From NCBI GenBank assembly GCA_021018995.1, contig CM037590.1:40550287-40614286 (forward strand): 64,000 nucleotides of DNA, given 5' to 3'. The DNA comes from Chloranthus sessilifolius. Taxonomy: Eukaryota; Streptophyta; Magnoliopsida; Chloranthales; Chloranthaceae. Made by a program: the position numbers and the translations under genes. The notes below the pieces were generated by a model. That model was not told the DNA's origin. It was given only the letters and a program-made list of their open reading frames with translations, and searched no databases. Of the stretch, positions 43,066 through 54,586 are shown piece after piece; position 1 is the first letter of the stretch, and each line of letters opens with the position of its first letter.

Positions 43066-43531
43066 TAGAAGTTCTATTTTTGGTGGCCATCACTATGGTC
43101 AAACCCGTTGACAGTGAATGGTATAAGATCAACTTAATATGTACAAGTGCTATTACGGTGAGTTTGAAGAGAATAGGCAACTGCTTATGGAGTCTTTCAG
43201 TTAAAGTATGATTGTGATTTCTAATCACACTACAATTAGCAATTTCAGTCCTTAATGGGATAGGACTCTTTGGCTATAAATATAAGGGGTGCCTGGTCCC
43301 AACGATAGCTCGACGTAATTCAATCCTCCCTATTGGCAGAGCATCCCCATTGTGCTAGGAGACATTGAACGCGAGAACATCGTTGAAGATCGGCAACCAA
43401 CCATCGATGGCTAACGCTCAAGGTGCGCGTATTTATAGGTTATAAATTTATTGTTTTTGATTGATCATGCGCCTAGATCTTTAGGCTTAATTTTGGATGG
43501 TCGGATCGTCAGATCCATTTAGATTCCATCA
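43066..43531 (+). repeat. 3' LTR of the copia element
   Basis: The first 90 bases differ from the 5' LTR by several small gaps and substitutions; positions 43157-43531 are identical to 36641-37015. It is followed by the target duplication AAGCT at 43532-43536. Confidence 0.93.
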
Positions 43532-43771
43532 AAGCTATCATGCCAATTAATGCTAGATATATTTTGATTTTAAATCCTCCATTTGGTACCACTTTTAAAA
43601 GTTTGGATTTGGATTTTCCAAATCCAGCATCATTTGTAATGACGCCTCGTAGGCTAAAAAAAAAAAAAAAAGTATTTGAAATGATGTCTGTTAGGCATCT
43701 TTTTGAATAAAAAAAACTGGATTTAGGCCTGCGTGCGACTCATTCTCCTCTTTTCTTTGTTCACACACTAC

Positions 43772-43773
<2 letters not shown>

Positions 43774-43819
<46 letters not shown>
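43774..43819. repeat. (CT)n microsatellite
   Basis: About 23 CT dinucleotides. The 66-codon frame across it encodes a Ser-Leu run and is not a gene. Confidence 0.95.
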
Positions 43820-43823
<4 letters not shown>

Positions 43824-44909
43824 TACTCTATACTGTGTTAGGTTTCTTTTTTATTTTCCATATCCCCTATGTTGTCCCTCTCATGACCGTCTATATTTAT
43901 TCTGCTTGGGTCAAACTGTTCGCGAACCTCTGATGTGAATGCTTTGGTTCTTTTTCCTTTTCTTCTTCTTCTATCAATGATGTGAGGGTTTGAATATGTG
44001 GGGTTTGGACATGCGAGCTGATCAAATTACAAAAACATAAATATGTAATATGGTTGTATACAATCTACTTGGAGCTGCCTTGCAATTGGTGGGTTTCCTT
44101 TACATGATAGTAGTTTAGACGATGTGACCTACAAATCCTTCTTATAAATCCAATATTTGAAATCATAGATTTGAAATGCCTGAATTTCAATTACTTTCCT
44201 AAAGTCCAAATACTTATTTTCAACCCTCAAATTATCACAATAAATGAAGAGGATTTGAACTTAATAATCATGGTTTTCAAGTGTCAGCTAACCAAGTTCC
44301 CATAACCATTTTTCATTAAAGCACGCAAAGTTTTACATTATATTATGTGATTGATATATCTATTTAAAACTCATCTTACCTCTAGTGAATTGGGTTCATC
44401 CTATATTAGCAAATCATGAACCACAAAACCAATTTTGAGCTGAGCCAACCAATGGATTAGAGCTATCTAGTTTTGGAGTATAAGTGGAAGTATAATTTAA
44501 GTTTTACATAGTCGTCCAGATATTCCCAAAATGACAAAAATACCTCGATTGTATTATTATTTAGCTTTTTTAAAGCTTTTTAATGAGTTGGTATACAGTA
44601 AGCGGCCGATTCACTCTTCAAAGAGTCATTGATTAAGTACATGCGGCATCATTTTGGTGCCGTGTGACGCACTAAAGTGAGTGAGGCAATCGTCTAGACT
44701 GCATGGGTTTAATTAATTATCCTAAGATTATATGAAAAAGTTATTTTTATTATATGATTAAGACCTAAATAGTGATGCAAAATAAAAAACTAAAATAAAT
44801 TTAAGCAATTGCATTGTGGTGACTCATTTTATGGCACTTTGGCTCTTACTCACGTGATCTAACTAGTTTTTAAAATAGTTTTTTGATGCAATCATAACAT
44901 AGAGTCAAC
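43820..44909. other. AT-rich intergenic DNA
   Basis: Nothing gene-like was seen. AAATCCTC near 43574 and GAGGATTTGAAC near 44250 could be the ends of an old inverted-repeat element, but the match is short. Confidence 0.3.
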
Positions 44910-44941
44910 CAAGGATCAAAATTTTGGTCGAAATGACCGAA
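44910..44941 (+). mobile_element. Truncated end of an AAGGATCAAAAT-family hAT MITE
   Basis: The left terminus CAAGGATCAAAATTTTGGTC is present, but no matching right terminus or 8-bp repeat follows within 300 bases. Next to it is a short tandem repeat of ATGCACCAATTGGCACC (from about 44957). Confidence 0.55.
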
Positions 44942-45337
44942 CAGAGACAATAGCCCCATGCACCAATTGGCACCATGCACCAATTGGCACCACGCGGTGC
45001 CAAAGCCAGACATCATAAATGGCCCCATACCAACTCGCGTAATTAGGAACATAGTTATAAAGTCGGAGTTGAGGATTAAATTGGCATCGCCAAAAAAATC
45101 TGAAGTGAAAAAAATTGATAAATTTTTTACAAACGAAAAACAATTGAGAAAAAAGTAAGGAAAATATTTAAACATATTAAAAGGTACATATGTTTGAAAA
45201 AATGAGAAAAAAAATGGGAAAAATTAATAAAAAGACACGTTTGAAACACAAAAGTTGCGATTTTGTCATAAAAAATCTCATTTTTTCTCTTCAAAAAATT
45301 ATGATTTAAACGTGTTGACAATATTTAATGAAAATAA

Positions 45338-45926
45338 AATATTGTTCCTGCATTGTTCTTTCTCTTCCGAGGTGTGGAGTATCCTCCTATGTTGGCTGAA
45401 CATTAGTTGGTTTATGCCAAAATCTGTGAGCAGCTTTGTCAGAGCGTGAGACTTCGGGGGATCTTCTAAAAGAAAGAAGAGAGCTGGAAGTTGGTGGCTT
45501 GGTAGCTCTTTGATTATTGTGGAAAGAGAGAAATCTCCGAATTTTCGAAGCTAAAGTCAGAGTGGCCTCTATTCTTGCTGATAACATAAAGGTCAAAATT
45601 GTCCAATGGGCTAAAAGCCTTGGCCTCCTTGGTTCATACTGTATCCTGGATGCTCTTAGAGATTAGGGAATTGTTTGCATGGGATAAGCTATGTTTCTTC
45701 TTTCTAGGCGTGGTTTCAGGGGTAGCTGATTAGAGTGAGTTTTTTTCTTCTTCTCATGGTTTAGGAGTTGTATTTTTCTATTGTGACTTTTTTAGCTTTT
45801 GTTCTCTTTTTGGTTTGGAGGTGATCTCAAGTGAGCTCCTTATTTATCTTCCCCTCTTTCCTATATTTTTGTATTTCCTTTCTAAGTTTTAATACAACTC
45901 CCGAAGATTTATAAAAAAATATATAT
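45338..45926 (+). pseudogene. 5'-truncated L1-type LINE with 17-bp target duplication
   Basis: An exact 17-base duplication (ATATTTAATGAAAATAA) flanks the insert at 45321-45337 and 45927-45943. The 589-bp insert opens within a LINE coding frame (FLHCSFSSEVWSILLCWL, then MPKSVSSFVRAWDFGG), the zinc-binding end of a plant L1 reverse transcriptase. One frame break follows and then a 3' UTR ending in an A/TA-rich tail. Severe 5' truncation plus long duplication is typical of target-primed reverse transcription. Confidence 0.92.
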
Positions 45927-46974
45927 ATATTTAATGAAAATAATGTCGATTTTGGTAATTAACTATGATTTGAAAGACGGAGACTATTTTTCCTTTCCTA
46001 AAAGGGCAGTGATCAGGGCCCTTGAATTAAATTAAAAGCATTATATGAGGGTGGATGATGATATATACTGGACAAACGGGGGCGTGACCGGGTCCTGGGC
46101 AATGAAAGGTTAGCTGCTAAAAGAAAAAGTCGGTAGGGATTACTCATCAAAGCTATTGAGTCAAAAGACTCTAAACTAGAAAGATTACTTATTGGCTTCC
46201 AGCAAGTAGAGCCGTTCAAAAGAAATCCTGGCCACCAAAGTCAAAATTGCAAGCACTTGAGTGCAATAATAGTATAATAGTGTAATCCTTTATAGATCCA
46301 GTGCTAATCATATGAATCCGAAGAAGTTTTATAAATCTAGATGTAGCCAGTTGCTGCTTATATCGGTCTATGTGAACCGTTCGCACTGTTAGAAGATCCA
46401 TGCCACCCAATGACAGTAGTTTATAATTGGTCGTGTCACCAATCAGTTTCATGTTTTGAGACCTGTCGATCTGATGGTGAGGGTCAACGGGAATGTGTGC
46501 ACTTATTGAGGTGGAGGTTTCTAATTTCTACAAGTTGGGTTGTTAAAAGACAGGAATTCTCCAAACCGATTTCTTTTGCTATTAATCTGGTATTAGGCGA
46601 CTAATCCGGTCACCAGAGATAGTATTTGGCTCATCAATTCTATGTACATGGCATAATTTTTGTACCATATGGTGTGATGAGGTAAATGAGGCCATCTTCT
46701 AGATGGGAATCAACCTCAAAGTTGCATGGAAAACTATTTCTAGTGATGTAAAGCTTAAAAGCATAAAAAATTGAATGATCACCAGATGATTGCCCAAACC
46801 TGTTTTATTTGTTTATTAGTTACAGTTATAGGCGCTTAATAACATGAAATAGATGATTTTGGATCAAGATGATGACCTCATGCACAACATGTTGCCAAGG
46901 GGGGCCACATATGCAGAATTGAGCAACCCAGTCACAATTGTTGGCGACCGGGTTGGTCACATAATATACTAGCT

Positions 46975-47125
46975 CATTTTCTATGGCTCCAACATGACAT
47001 AAATATATAAGAAATAAAGATTGCAGTGCTATATCATCATTTTCTATGGCTCTAACATGATATAAATATATAAGAAATAAAGATTGCAGTGCTATATCAT
47101 CATTTTCTATGGCTCCAACAAGACA
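46975..47125. repeat. 63-bp tandem repeat, two and a half copies
   Basis: Units start at 46975, 47038 and 47101 with CATTTTCTATGGCTC. The first two are almost identical; the third stops after about 25 bases. Confidence 0.92.
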
Positions 47126-47285
47126 TTAATTTATTTTTCAATGTGGCCTATATCATCATCACTATCTTTTTTAAAATTATGGTTTAGTGGATATTAAAGT
47201 TATGAAATATAATGAAGTCTCGGTCACAATTATTGGGAGGGTTGATTTTATTATTTAAATAGTTGTATTGATTAGTTATTGTAAT

Positions 47286-47512
47286 CAAAGTATCAAAAGC
47301 GGTATCGGTCTAGGATATCAGTATGCCCGAGGCCGATATGAATCGGCCAATACATATTTGCCGATACCGATACGTATCGGCCAATTATAAAAGAAAACTA
47401 AAAGTCTCAGTCGAAATCGAGACGTATCGGCCTATACCAAGTTGGATAGCGATATGTATCAATTTGGCCAAAAATCGATACGTATCGGTATCGGCCGATT
47501 TTTTATACCTTC
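47286..47512. mobile_element. hAT MITE, GTATCAAAANCGGTATCGG family, copy 1
   Basis: Ends CAAAGTATCAAAAGCGG and the inverse of GATTTTTTATACCTTC. An exact 8-bp target duplication ATTGTAAT (47278-47285, 47513-47520). The interior consists of GATACGTATCGG-type palindromes. Confidence 0.88.
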
Positions 47513-47820
47513 ATTGTAATTAGGTCTCCGAAACATAATGGGTGATGAAACAAGTCAGGTCCAACCAGGTTTAATTGCATTTTGAGTTCAACCACATCAG
47601 CAGCCCTTGGATATGGGAGAATCTTAACTCTTATGAGTTTTATTTTTTTAGGATGACACACGGTCAAAATTATCCTATGTCCAAGGGCTTCAGGTGTGGT
47701 TGAATTCAAAATCCGGTTCAACCTAATTGAATCCGAGTAATCTCCGTGATGAAACATACGTTTCAAATAACATCCCTCTTCCTAAAAAATAAAATAGAAT
47801 CCCTTGAGGACAATTTGGGT

Positions 47821-48654
47821 GAGGGGTTATTGTAATAGCCTTACATCGGATAGCGAAAAGTCCTTGTCCTGGACTATATGTGATTGCAGATGTTATATGT
47901 CATGACGTATTTTGGGTGGGGACGGCGAATCATAACGCCCATGTCAAAAACAAAATCAGGGTGGGAGCTTACGCTAAGAATCGGATAATATTGTGACATG
48001 TGAGTTTGGATCATCACAATTATACATCATAAATATTAGGGCTTGTACATAAAAGAAGGCTATATAAGGAGGCTATTCTATGCAATTTTAAAAGTTAAAT
48101 GCGGTATAACCCCACAATGCACTATGTGGCTTTGCACCCACTCGAGATCATCTAGTAATCACTTGATTAAGAGTTAGAAGCTTATTGTGTTAAGATTCTA
48201 AATATTATTATATTTAAAACATTAGATTTAGATAAGTTTGGGTTTAGTGAAAATTATGGTCTAATTAGGAGTCTAAAACTTTTATTTAAGCAATGGTAAA
48301 TTGTAAAACAATTATTTCATTATTATCAATTGAATTTTATTTCTTAAAGGAAATTCTTTCCAACTTGTTGAAGGTTTTGTTCTAGATAAGCAGAAGCAAT
48401 TTTTTTTTTCTTTTTTCAATGCTTTCATCGTGCTAATAGCCTAATATACTATTGTTTCTTTCATGAAAGTAACGGAAAAGTAGTCCGACACTAAGGATCG
48501 CGTAACTTACATATTATAAAAAAATTATCAAAATAATCATTATAAAAAATCAACGAAATAAATCCAACGGAATAAACCGCATGAAAAATGAATAGTAAGG
48601 CCACATTTAGTTTTATCATTCATTTTTCAGACAATTAATACTATTGAATGCAAA

Positions 48655-48658
<4 letters not shown>
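47821..48658. other. Intergenic DNA without recognised features
   Basis: AT-rich; no convincing frame or repeat pair was found. Confidence 0.35.

Positions 48659-48735
<77 letters not shown>
48659..48735. repeat. (TA)n microsatellite
   Basis: About 38 TA dinucleotides without interruption. The Ile-Tyr frame across it is an artefact of the repeat. Confidence 0.95.
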
Positions 48736-48737
<2 letters not shown>

Positions 48738-48778
48738 CATAATAATGATGATTATCGGGCCTCTTCTTTGCGTGGCAC

Positions 48779-48974
48779 CAAGGTGTCAAAATCGGTATCG
48801 GTCCATGGAGGACCGATACGACTTCAGTATCGACCTATTTACAAAAAAAGAAAATAGAGGTATCGGTCGAAACTAATACCGTATCGGTCGATACCGATAC
48901 GTATCGGTGCCGATACAAATCGGTTTGTCGAGAAATCAATACGTATCACTGATCGGCCGATTTTTGATACCATG
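48779..48974. mobile_element. hAT MITE, GTATCAAAANCGGTATCGG family, copy 2
   Basis: Ends CAAGGTGTCAAAATCGG and the inverse of CCGATTTTTGATACCATG. Flanks CGTGGCAC and GGTGGGGC match at 5 of 8 positions. Interior GATACGTATCGG blocks match copy 1. Confidence 0.75.
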
Positions 48975-49685
48975 GGTGGGGCTTAGTCATGTGATTGGGT
49001 AACATGTGGCCAAGCAATGGACTGAAAATCCTCGTGTCAATGATTTGAATCCACTTCTAAGCGGGTGAAGGGTTCAAACAAGACATAGTCGAGAGGAAAG
49101 TGATGTGGGTCCAAATAAGTTACTAGTCAAGAGTACTAGTGATGTGGGCTCGATACTCGTCCTCCACACTCTTTTCCACCCTTGTCTTTACAAGGTGTGG
49201 GCTGGGTTCTGTTAGTTAACCCTTACCATTGTTGTCGGTGCTCTCTCATGTAGCTCCGCAACTGTCATATGCGTATGCATGTTTATTCCTCGGTTATCGA
49301 GGCTATCTAGGCCAAATGAGATATAAAAAAAGTTTTAAAACTCGAGTTATAACGTATATAGGCTGTTCAGTTCATAGGTCTATCGTGCACCACATGCATG
49401 GTCAATTATTACATTTAAGGTTTGTGGGCTCTATATTTCTAAAGAGAAAAGTACTTACACAGGTGCCCCAAAAATATTTTTATCACCATTTCGACGACTT
49501 TTTTTTTTAATTACCAAACAGTGGTCGTGCAACTACAAAATGGGCCGCGTCAACGTGCGACCCTTTTCTATGCTATTATGAAATTACCGAATAGCAATTT
49601 TCTATGATTCTTCGTCGGTCATCTCCTCCCTCCTCCCTCTTTCACAGTATTAGATGATTTCTTCTTCTCCAGATACTATGGGGTC

Positions 49686-50021
49686 TTGGAGTTCGCCGGA
49701 GTTGAAATAAACACCGGGATTGATCGGACGATGCCGATTGCTTTTGATAGTAGTAGCGATAGGATCGGACGGTCAGGATTCATTAATGGGATGTCGTGTG
49801 TTTCGATCATCAAACAATCTGAATCTGACCGGAATATCTCCGGAGATTCGAGGAATTTCGACAAAAAAAAGAAGAAGCATCATAATCTTCGTGCAGCTCT
49901 TCGATCAGGCAGAACAACGATTGCTCGATCAAATCGTCTGTATCGGACAGTTAAGATTCTTCGAGAGACACGGAGGTTCAGAGCTCATATAAGGGGCCCT
50001 TGGATTCGTTGGATGCTTTAG
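49686..50021 (+). CDS. Open frame of unknown significance, 111 codons
   Basis: It begins MEFAGVEINTGIDRTMPIAF and ends in an Arg-rich stretch (RFRAHIRGPWIRWML). No known domain is recognised. The surrounding 49.62-50.04 kb is less AT-rich than its neighbours, and a CT-rich leader-like segment precedes it. Phrases of the form AGAAAAGTACT near 49443, 50128 and 50514 suggest it lies in repeated DNA, possibly a captured gene fragment. It could equally be a chance frame. Confidence 0.2.
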   Translation: MEFAGVEINTGIDRTMPIAFDSSSDRIGRSGFINGMSCVSIIKQSESDRNISGDSRNFDKKKKKHHNLRAALRSGRTTIARSNRLYRTVKILRETRRFRAHIRGPWIRWML

Positions 50022-50754
50022 AGTACTCGTTGCCCACCACTTTGAGAGAGCTTGAGTTGATAGAGATAGATTTATGGCATAAAAGGGAATTTCATTAGTT
50101 TTTAAGGAGAGAGATATTAGAAGGGTAAAAACGTAAGAGAAAAGTACTATGGGCGCTATAATTGTAAAAAAATTGGCATAAGTGTTTTTGTGATAAAATA
50201 AGGCGCAGAGCGTCATTTGGACAAAAGCCCTTTCTAAATGTGTCGACAACAAAAAATTTGAACAATACATAAATAAATTCTACTCATGCCACAAGTTTAG
50301 CAGCTTACAATTGAACAAAAGCACAGCTTATGGTGCATCGTGCACGGCAGCCCATGAACCTAACACCAAACTAATTTGAAAATGTGCTGCAAAAAGAGTA
50401 CTTTTTTAAGATATGGATGCACGGCTGTGCATGAATGGCAGTGCATTGACCCTTTTTCATATTGGTCAAACTTACAAAAATGCGCTTGTATTATGGGCAT
50501 ATAAAATAGAAAAAAGTACTAAAAAATGCCCCAAATTTGTTTTTATGACATTCAGTGAGGTTTTTAAAAAATTCTGAGGCGCCCTCTGAGTTCAAATGAA
50601 GAGCAGCTTTCGTTTCGATGCATAATTCTTGGTTCTTTTGTGAGGGACGAAACTACCCTTGTTAGAGAAAAGTAGAGACCCTCCCGCTCAACCCGCCGGA
50701 AAAACAAGATCCACCGAGACGCCTCGGCTATGATTTCCGGTGAGGGTTCCGGCT

Positions 50755-51030
50755 TTGTCGAAAAAGTATTGTGTATGGGAAAGCTTAAGCTCAAGGACAA
50801 CACCTGTAGTCGGAAAGATCACCGGAGATCTACGGAAAAATCTCATAGAAAGATGGGTTTCTTTGGAGACGATGAAAACCGTCCCCGCCGGGAGACGAGC
50901 TTGCTTCGCTGAAAGTATGTCTATGGGAAAGCTTAAGCTCAAGGACAACACATGTTGTCGGAAAGATCACTGGAGATCTACTGAAAAAATTTGAGAGAAA
51001 AATGGGTTTCTTTGGAGACGATGACTAGTG
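50755..51030 (+). repeat. 148-bp tandem duplication in a GC-richer, gene-fragment-like segment
   Basis: ATGGGAAAGCTTAAGCTCAA starts at 50775 and again at 50923. Both copies continue through GGAAAGATCAC, GGAGATCTAC and GGGTTTCTTTGGAGACGATGA. Frames of 60-90 codons span the copies, but no product is recognised. A third GTTTCTTTGGAGACGAT near 51289 suggests further copying. Confidence 0.8.
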
Positions 51031-51659
51031 GGTTTCTTTGTCATTCTGGCACCATGGTCTTGGTATCCAAAGAAAAAAAATAGGTAAGAAAAAAAAATCG
51101 ATAAGAAACTAATCAACAAAACCTAGCTATAGCCATTAGGGTTTGAATCGAAGTGCTGAGTTCGATTGAGAATGAGAAACGAGGAGTTCGATTGTAGTGT
51201 TGAGTTCAATGAGCAGGAATGCCGGCGTAACTTCGGCGCAGGCTTCCAAGGGCTTCATTCGATTGAGAATGAGAAATGGAAGAGACGGTTGTTTCTTTGG
51301 AGACGATAACTGGAAGAGACGGCCGTTGTCATTCCGACACCCGATTAGGGCGTTTGCTTATTTTAGAGCATAACTGTAATTTAATATATTTTAAGGGTAT
51401 ATTTATATTAAGGGTAAATAGTAGCACTCATCTATCAGGCTATAAAAAATGGCACATAGCCTTTTTAAGTAAATCGCTCTATAAAATAAGTGAAAATACA
51501 ATTTTTAATTGTTTCGGTGGTACTGAAATCGACCCTCAATCTTTTGGCGTGGACCAACTCTACTCATCATGTTTAATGTCAATGGTTTTTAAACTGAATT
51601 TGAAACCAAATCCCTGAGGAGTCTTCTCATGTTACATGACAAAGGGGAAAATTTGCCCA

Positions 51660-52340
51660 GGCGTAGAGATATCTCTACACTAATTGATATGCGCGCATCA
51701 CATAACGCATTTTTTGTGAAGTGATGTGTGGCATGGGGCGCACTTTACTAAGTAATGTTAAACTTTTAAAATATTTTAAAAGTTATATTTCCTTTCACCC
51801 GCCATTCTTGACTTTTTTAGAAGCATTTTTACAGTCTCTTTTCTCTCTCTTATCTTTTTTTCCAAGAAAGTGTCAAACTTACTTTTTCAAATATATTTTA
51901 CTCAAAAAATGTGAGCGCCCGATAACTTCCAAAACTTATATTTTTTAATAAAATATACTTTAAAAAGTAAGTTTGATACTTTCTTGAAAAAATAGAGAGA
52001 AGACACTACAAAAAATTAGACTATTAGTAACAGTTTTTTGGAGCAAAAAACTGCCACCATTAACAAAAAAACTATTAAAGGCTATTAAGACTATTAGTGA
52101 CAGTTTTTTTGTTAATAGTGGTAGTTTTTGGAAGCCGCTAATAATCTTATTTTTTGTAGTGAGAGAGAAAAGAAAGAAACTTCTAAAAGAGTCTAGTATG
52201 ATGGCTGAAAAGGAATATAAATTTTAAAATATTTTAAAAATTTTAACCCTAATTAGTAGAGTGAGCCTCATGCCACCCATCACTTCACAAAAAGGCGCTA
52301 CATATTACGCACATTCTCCCGTCACCCATATAATTTTATG
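51660..52340. mobile_element. Long fold-back element, nested CACTA MITE in its right arm
   Basis: Left-arm blocks TTTTTTGTGAAGTGATG, TGTGGCATGGGGCGCAC, TTTTAAAATATTTTAAAA, TTTTTAGAAG, TCTTTTCTCTCTC and TTTTCAAGAAAGT-type sequence reappear inverted and in mirrored order on the right, out to CATCACTTCACAAAAAGGCG. The arms are well over 200 bases long. The right arm is split by the CACTA MITE at 52004-52161. No coding sequence. Confidence 0.8.
52004..52161. mobile_element. CACTA MITE, copy 2
   Basis: Ends CACTACAAAAAATTAGACT and the inverse of AATCTTATTTTTTGTAGTG. Exact 3-bp duplication AGA (52001-52003, 52162-52164). Subterminal ACTATTAGTRACAGTTTTTT motifs. 158 bp. Confidence 0.93.
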
Positions 52341-52469
52341 GTATGAAATCTCCTCTGGTGAGAAGTCTCGCAACTCGAAGCTCGGCAAGACAAGATGTAA
52401 CTGTGTTTTGCCGTCAGATACAATATATAATTTTTCATTATATATATTTTAATTTATTTAGGATGTTGG

Positions 52470-52830
52470 GTTAGTATACCATTAAAAGTATACTAATCAT
52501 TACTTTTGCACACATGACCTATTTTATCTTATAGTATCTAGTCTATGCGATGATGTCGTGAATGACTACAAGGGTATGACCAAAACTGTGCTCTCATTAT
52601 TTTACCGGTTACTATTGATTGTATTAATTGATTTATAGGTATGATTCGTTAACTAAGAGATGTTTCAATAATGAACAATCACTTGAACAGTTTAGATTGA
52701 TAACAACTGATTATTTTAATGGTGTAAGATCATTCAAAGGATTACATTTTTCCCGCTGTCTCGCCAAGATGTCTCGTTCTTGAGGTTGTCCATGACAGCT
52801 CAAAATTCGAGATTTCAAGCCTAGACTGGT
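52470..52830 (+). repeat. Dispersed repeat, family R3, copy 2
   Basis: It carries the R3 blocks TTGATTTATAGGTAT, TTTAGATTGAT, TTTTAATGGTGTAAGATCAT, CCAAGATGTCTCG and AAATTCGAGATTTCAAG without any exon-like insertion, so it serves as the reference for the interrupted copy at 22.2-23.06 kb. Confidence 0.6.
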
Positions 52831-52924
52831 AAGCAAAGTGTTTTTGTGTCATCCGATACCAATCACTAGACTATCGTTCTTATTAGTCACGAAGGGTACA
52901 AATGTACAATATACAAGTGACTAA

Positions 52925-53278
52925 GACTGCGTATGACATAGCTCTCTGGTAGCCCTTATCATAGTAGAGTTCACCTGTTTTAGCAGGTTCCCATCCTCTT
53001 TGCTAACATCCTGCTATACACTTGCTCCTTGATAGCTCCTTGCATAGCAAGATTTTATGCATGATTTACTTGTTCAACAATTCTACCCTCCTCCCTACTT
53101 ACTTATTGCCAGAGCATATTTTATTTGCTCTGATGAGGAGTTAGTAGAGAGCAAGGAGGTTGCTGTTAGAGTAAGTAAATCCTTTTTTATAGGGAGTTAG
53201 AAAAGAGAACGGGTACCAATTAAAGCAGGTGAACTTTGCTGTGGCAAGGGCTAACAAAGAGCTATGCCATACGCAACC
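52925..53278. mobile_element. Tourist-like (PIF/Harbinger) MITE with long inverted arms
   Basis: Left arm GACTGCGTATGACATAGCTC and right arm, inverted, GGTTGCGTATGGCATAGCTC pair for about 90 bases, including TAGCCCTT and GTTCACCTG blocks. TAA flanks both sides (52922-52924, 53279-53281). The 3-bp TAA duplication and GG/GA-start termini are Harbinger traits. 354 bp, non-coding. Confidence 0.88.
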
Positions 53279-53329
53279 TAAATATTCTAATGGCTAACTA
53301 TTTGCCCAAAAAATATCACTCATAACCAT

Positions 53330-54290
53330 AGTTATTAAGTTCGAATTCAGGAAATTAGTGAAGCAAAAAATGTAAAAAAAAAAAAAATTGGGAAGTGAAA
53401 AAATATTGGAAATATTTAAAAATAATTTTTTGCGAGTAATAAGAAAATTTCTGCAAAAAAAATTGTGAAAAATATGTTTAAAACATAAAAAATAATTTAT
53501 TTATTTATTTTTTACTGAATTATGTTTTAAACTTGTTTCCAATATTTCATGAAAAATAACGCGCTTTAATTAAACAAAATTTTTTTTAGAAACCTGGAGA
53601 TTTTAGTAACTATGCTCATAACAGTCCAATAGTCCAATGCCCGGTTCAACAGTCTTATTATAGGGTCACGGTTCATCACCAGAGCATACGCTGGAATCCA
53701 AAATTTCAGTTGGACACTTGGACGTAGCCCGGGTTCCACCTTCCAACGGAATTGAATTTGATATAAGCGTTAGTCAAGAGGGTTTATTATGAAAACATCT
53801 CTTATCCATATTTTAATCTCTAAAATAATGAGACGTCTCACGATTCGGGTGTACATGACCCGTGTTGTGACCTGAAAATCAGTTTCGGTGGACTGGCCCT
53901 GCCCAACATAAAAAATCAGGGTCGTTGGGCTAGTCCCGAAGTATGGACTATAATACCGACACTATCCCATATAAATAGTCTGATTTTTTTTTTTTTAACT
54001 CCGGATGGAATGAATTGACATGAGTAATTTGTATTTTACCCATAGTGCTACTTTTTGGTGATAAAAAATAAATCCTATTATTTTGATAAATAAAATAACA
54101 GCATGGCAATTTGCAGTCAAAATAACGTGACTCCTCACCCTAGATCTGAACCCAGTAGGGTCTGCTTCCCCACTCTTCTTCACGCCTAAGCTCCTTTTCA
54201 TCATGTTCTATTTTCATGGGGCTTCTAAAGATGAACATGATAAAAGGAAAACAAATCAAGCAATAATCAAAATAGTCCAACGTAATTTCT
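53330..54290. other. AT-rich intergenic DNA
   Basis: 53330-53620 resembles 45046-45320 (GAAGTGAAAAA, AAATATTTAAA, CATAGTTAT/ACTATG ends), suggesting an old inverted-repeat element. The rest, to 54290, shows nothing recognisable. Confidence 0.35.
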
Positions 54291-54586
54291 CAGAGGGAGC
54301 CATTACTTGCATACATAAAGATTTATATATCAGATCCTTCAATTAAATCAGACGACTGATTTGAGGTCATAATCTAAAGAACGTTTGTAGAAATGATTGG
54401 CACAATACATGATCTCTATGCGGTCATTTGAATCAATATAGTCAACTGCTAAATCAAATGACCACATAGAACTTGTGTTTCGTGCCAATCTTTTGCACCA
54501 AAGATTTATAGCTCATGCCTTTGAAATCAGACAACTTAGAGGGTGTTGAAACATAGGTCCCAAATAACAAATCTTTTTTTTGAAAT

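Larger units (their letters stand above)
36545..43531 (+). mobile_element. Full-length Ty1/copia LTR retrotransposon
   Basis: A 6987-bp element with LTRs at 36545-37015 and 43066-43531, AAGCT target duplications, primer site at 37018-37030, polypurine tract at 43055-43065, and gag, protease, integrase, reverse transcriptase, RNase H in that order. Integrase before reverse transcriptase makes it Ty1/copia. The last 375 bases of the two LTRs are identical, so insertion was recent. The frames are nevertheless broken many times, those examined mostly by loss of one base from a run; see findings. It sits 20 bases to the right of a hAT MITE. Confidence 0.95.

Noticed and set aside
43571-44255. Possible inverted-repeat element with AAATCCTC / GAGGATTT ends
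   Set aside because: The terminal match is too short and no target duplication was found.
48659-48857. 69-codon frame with an Ile-Tyr run
   Set aside because: It is a translation of the (TA)n microsatellite.
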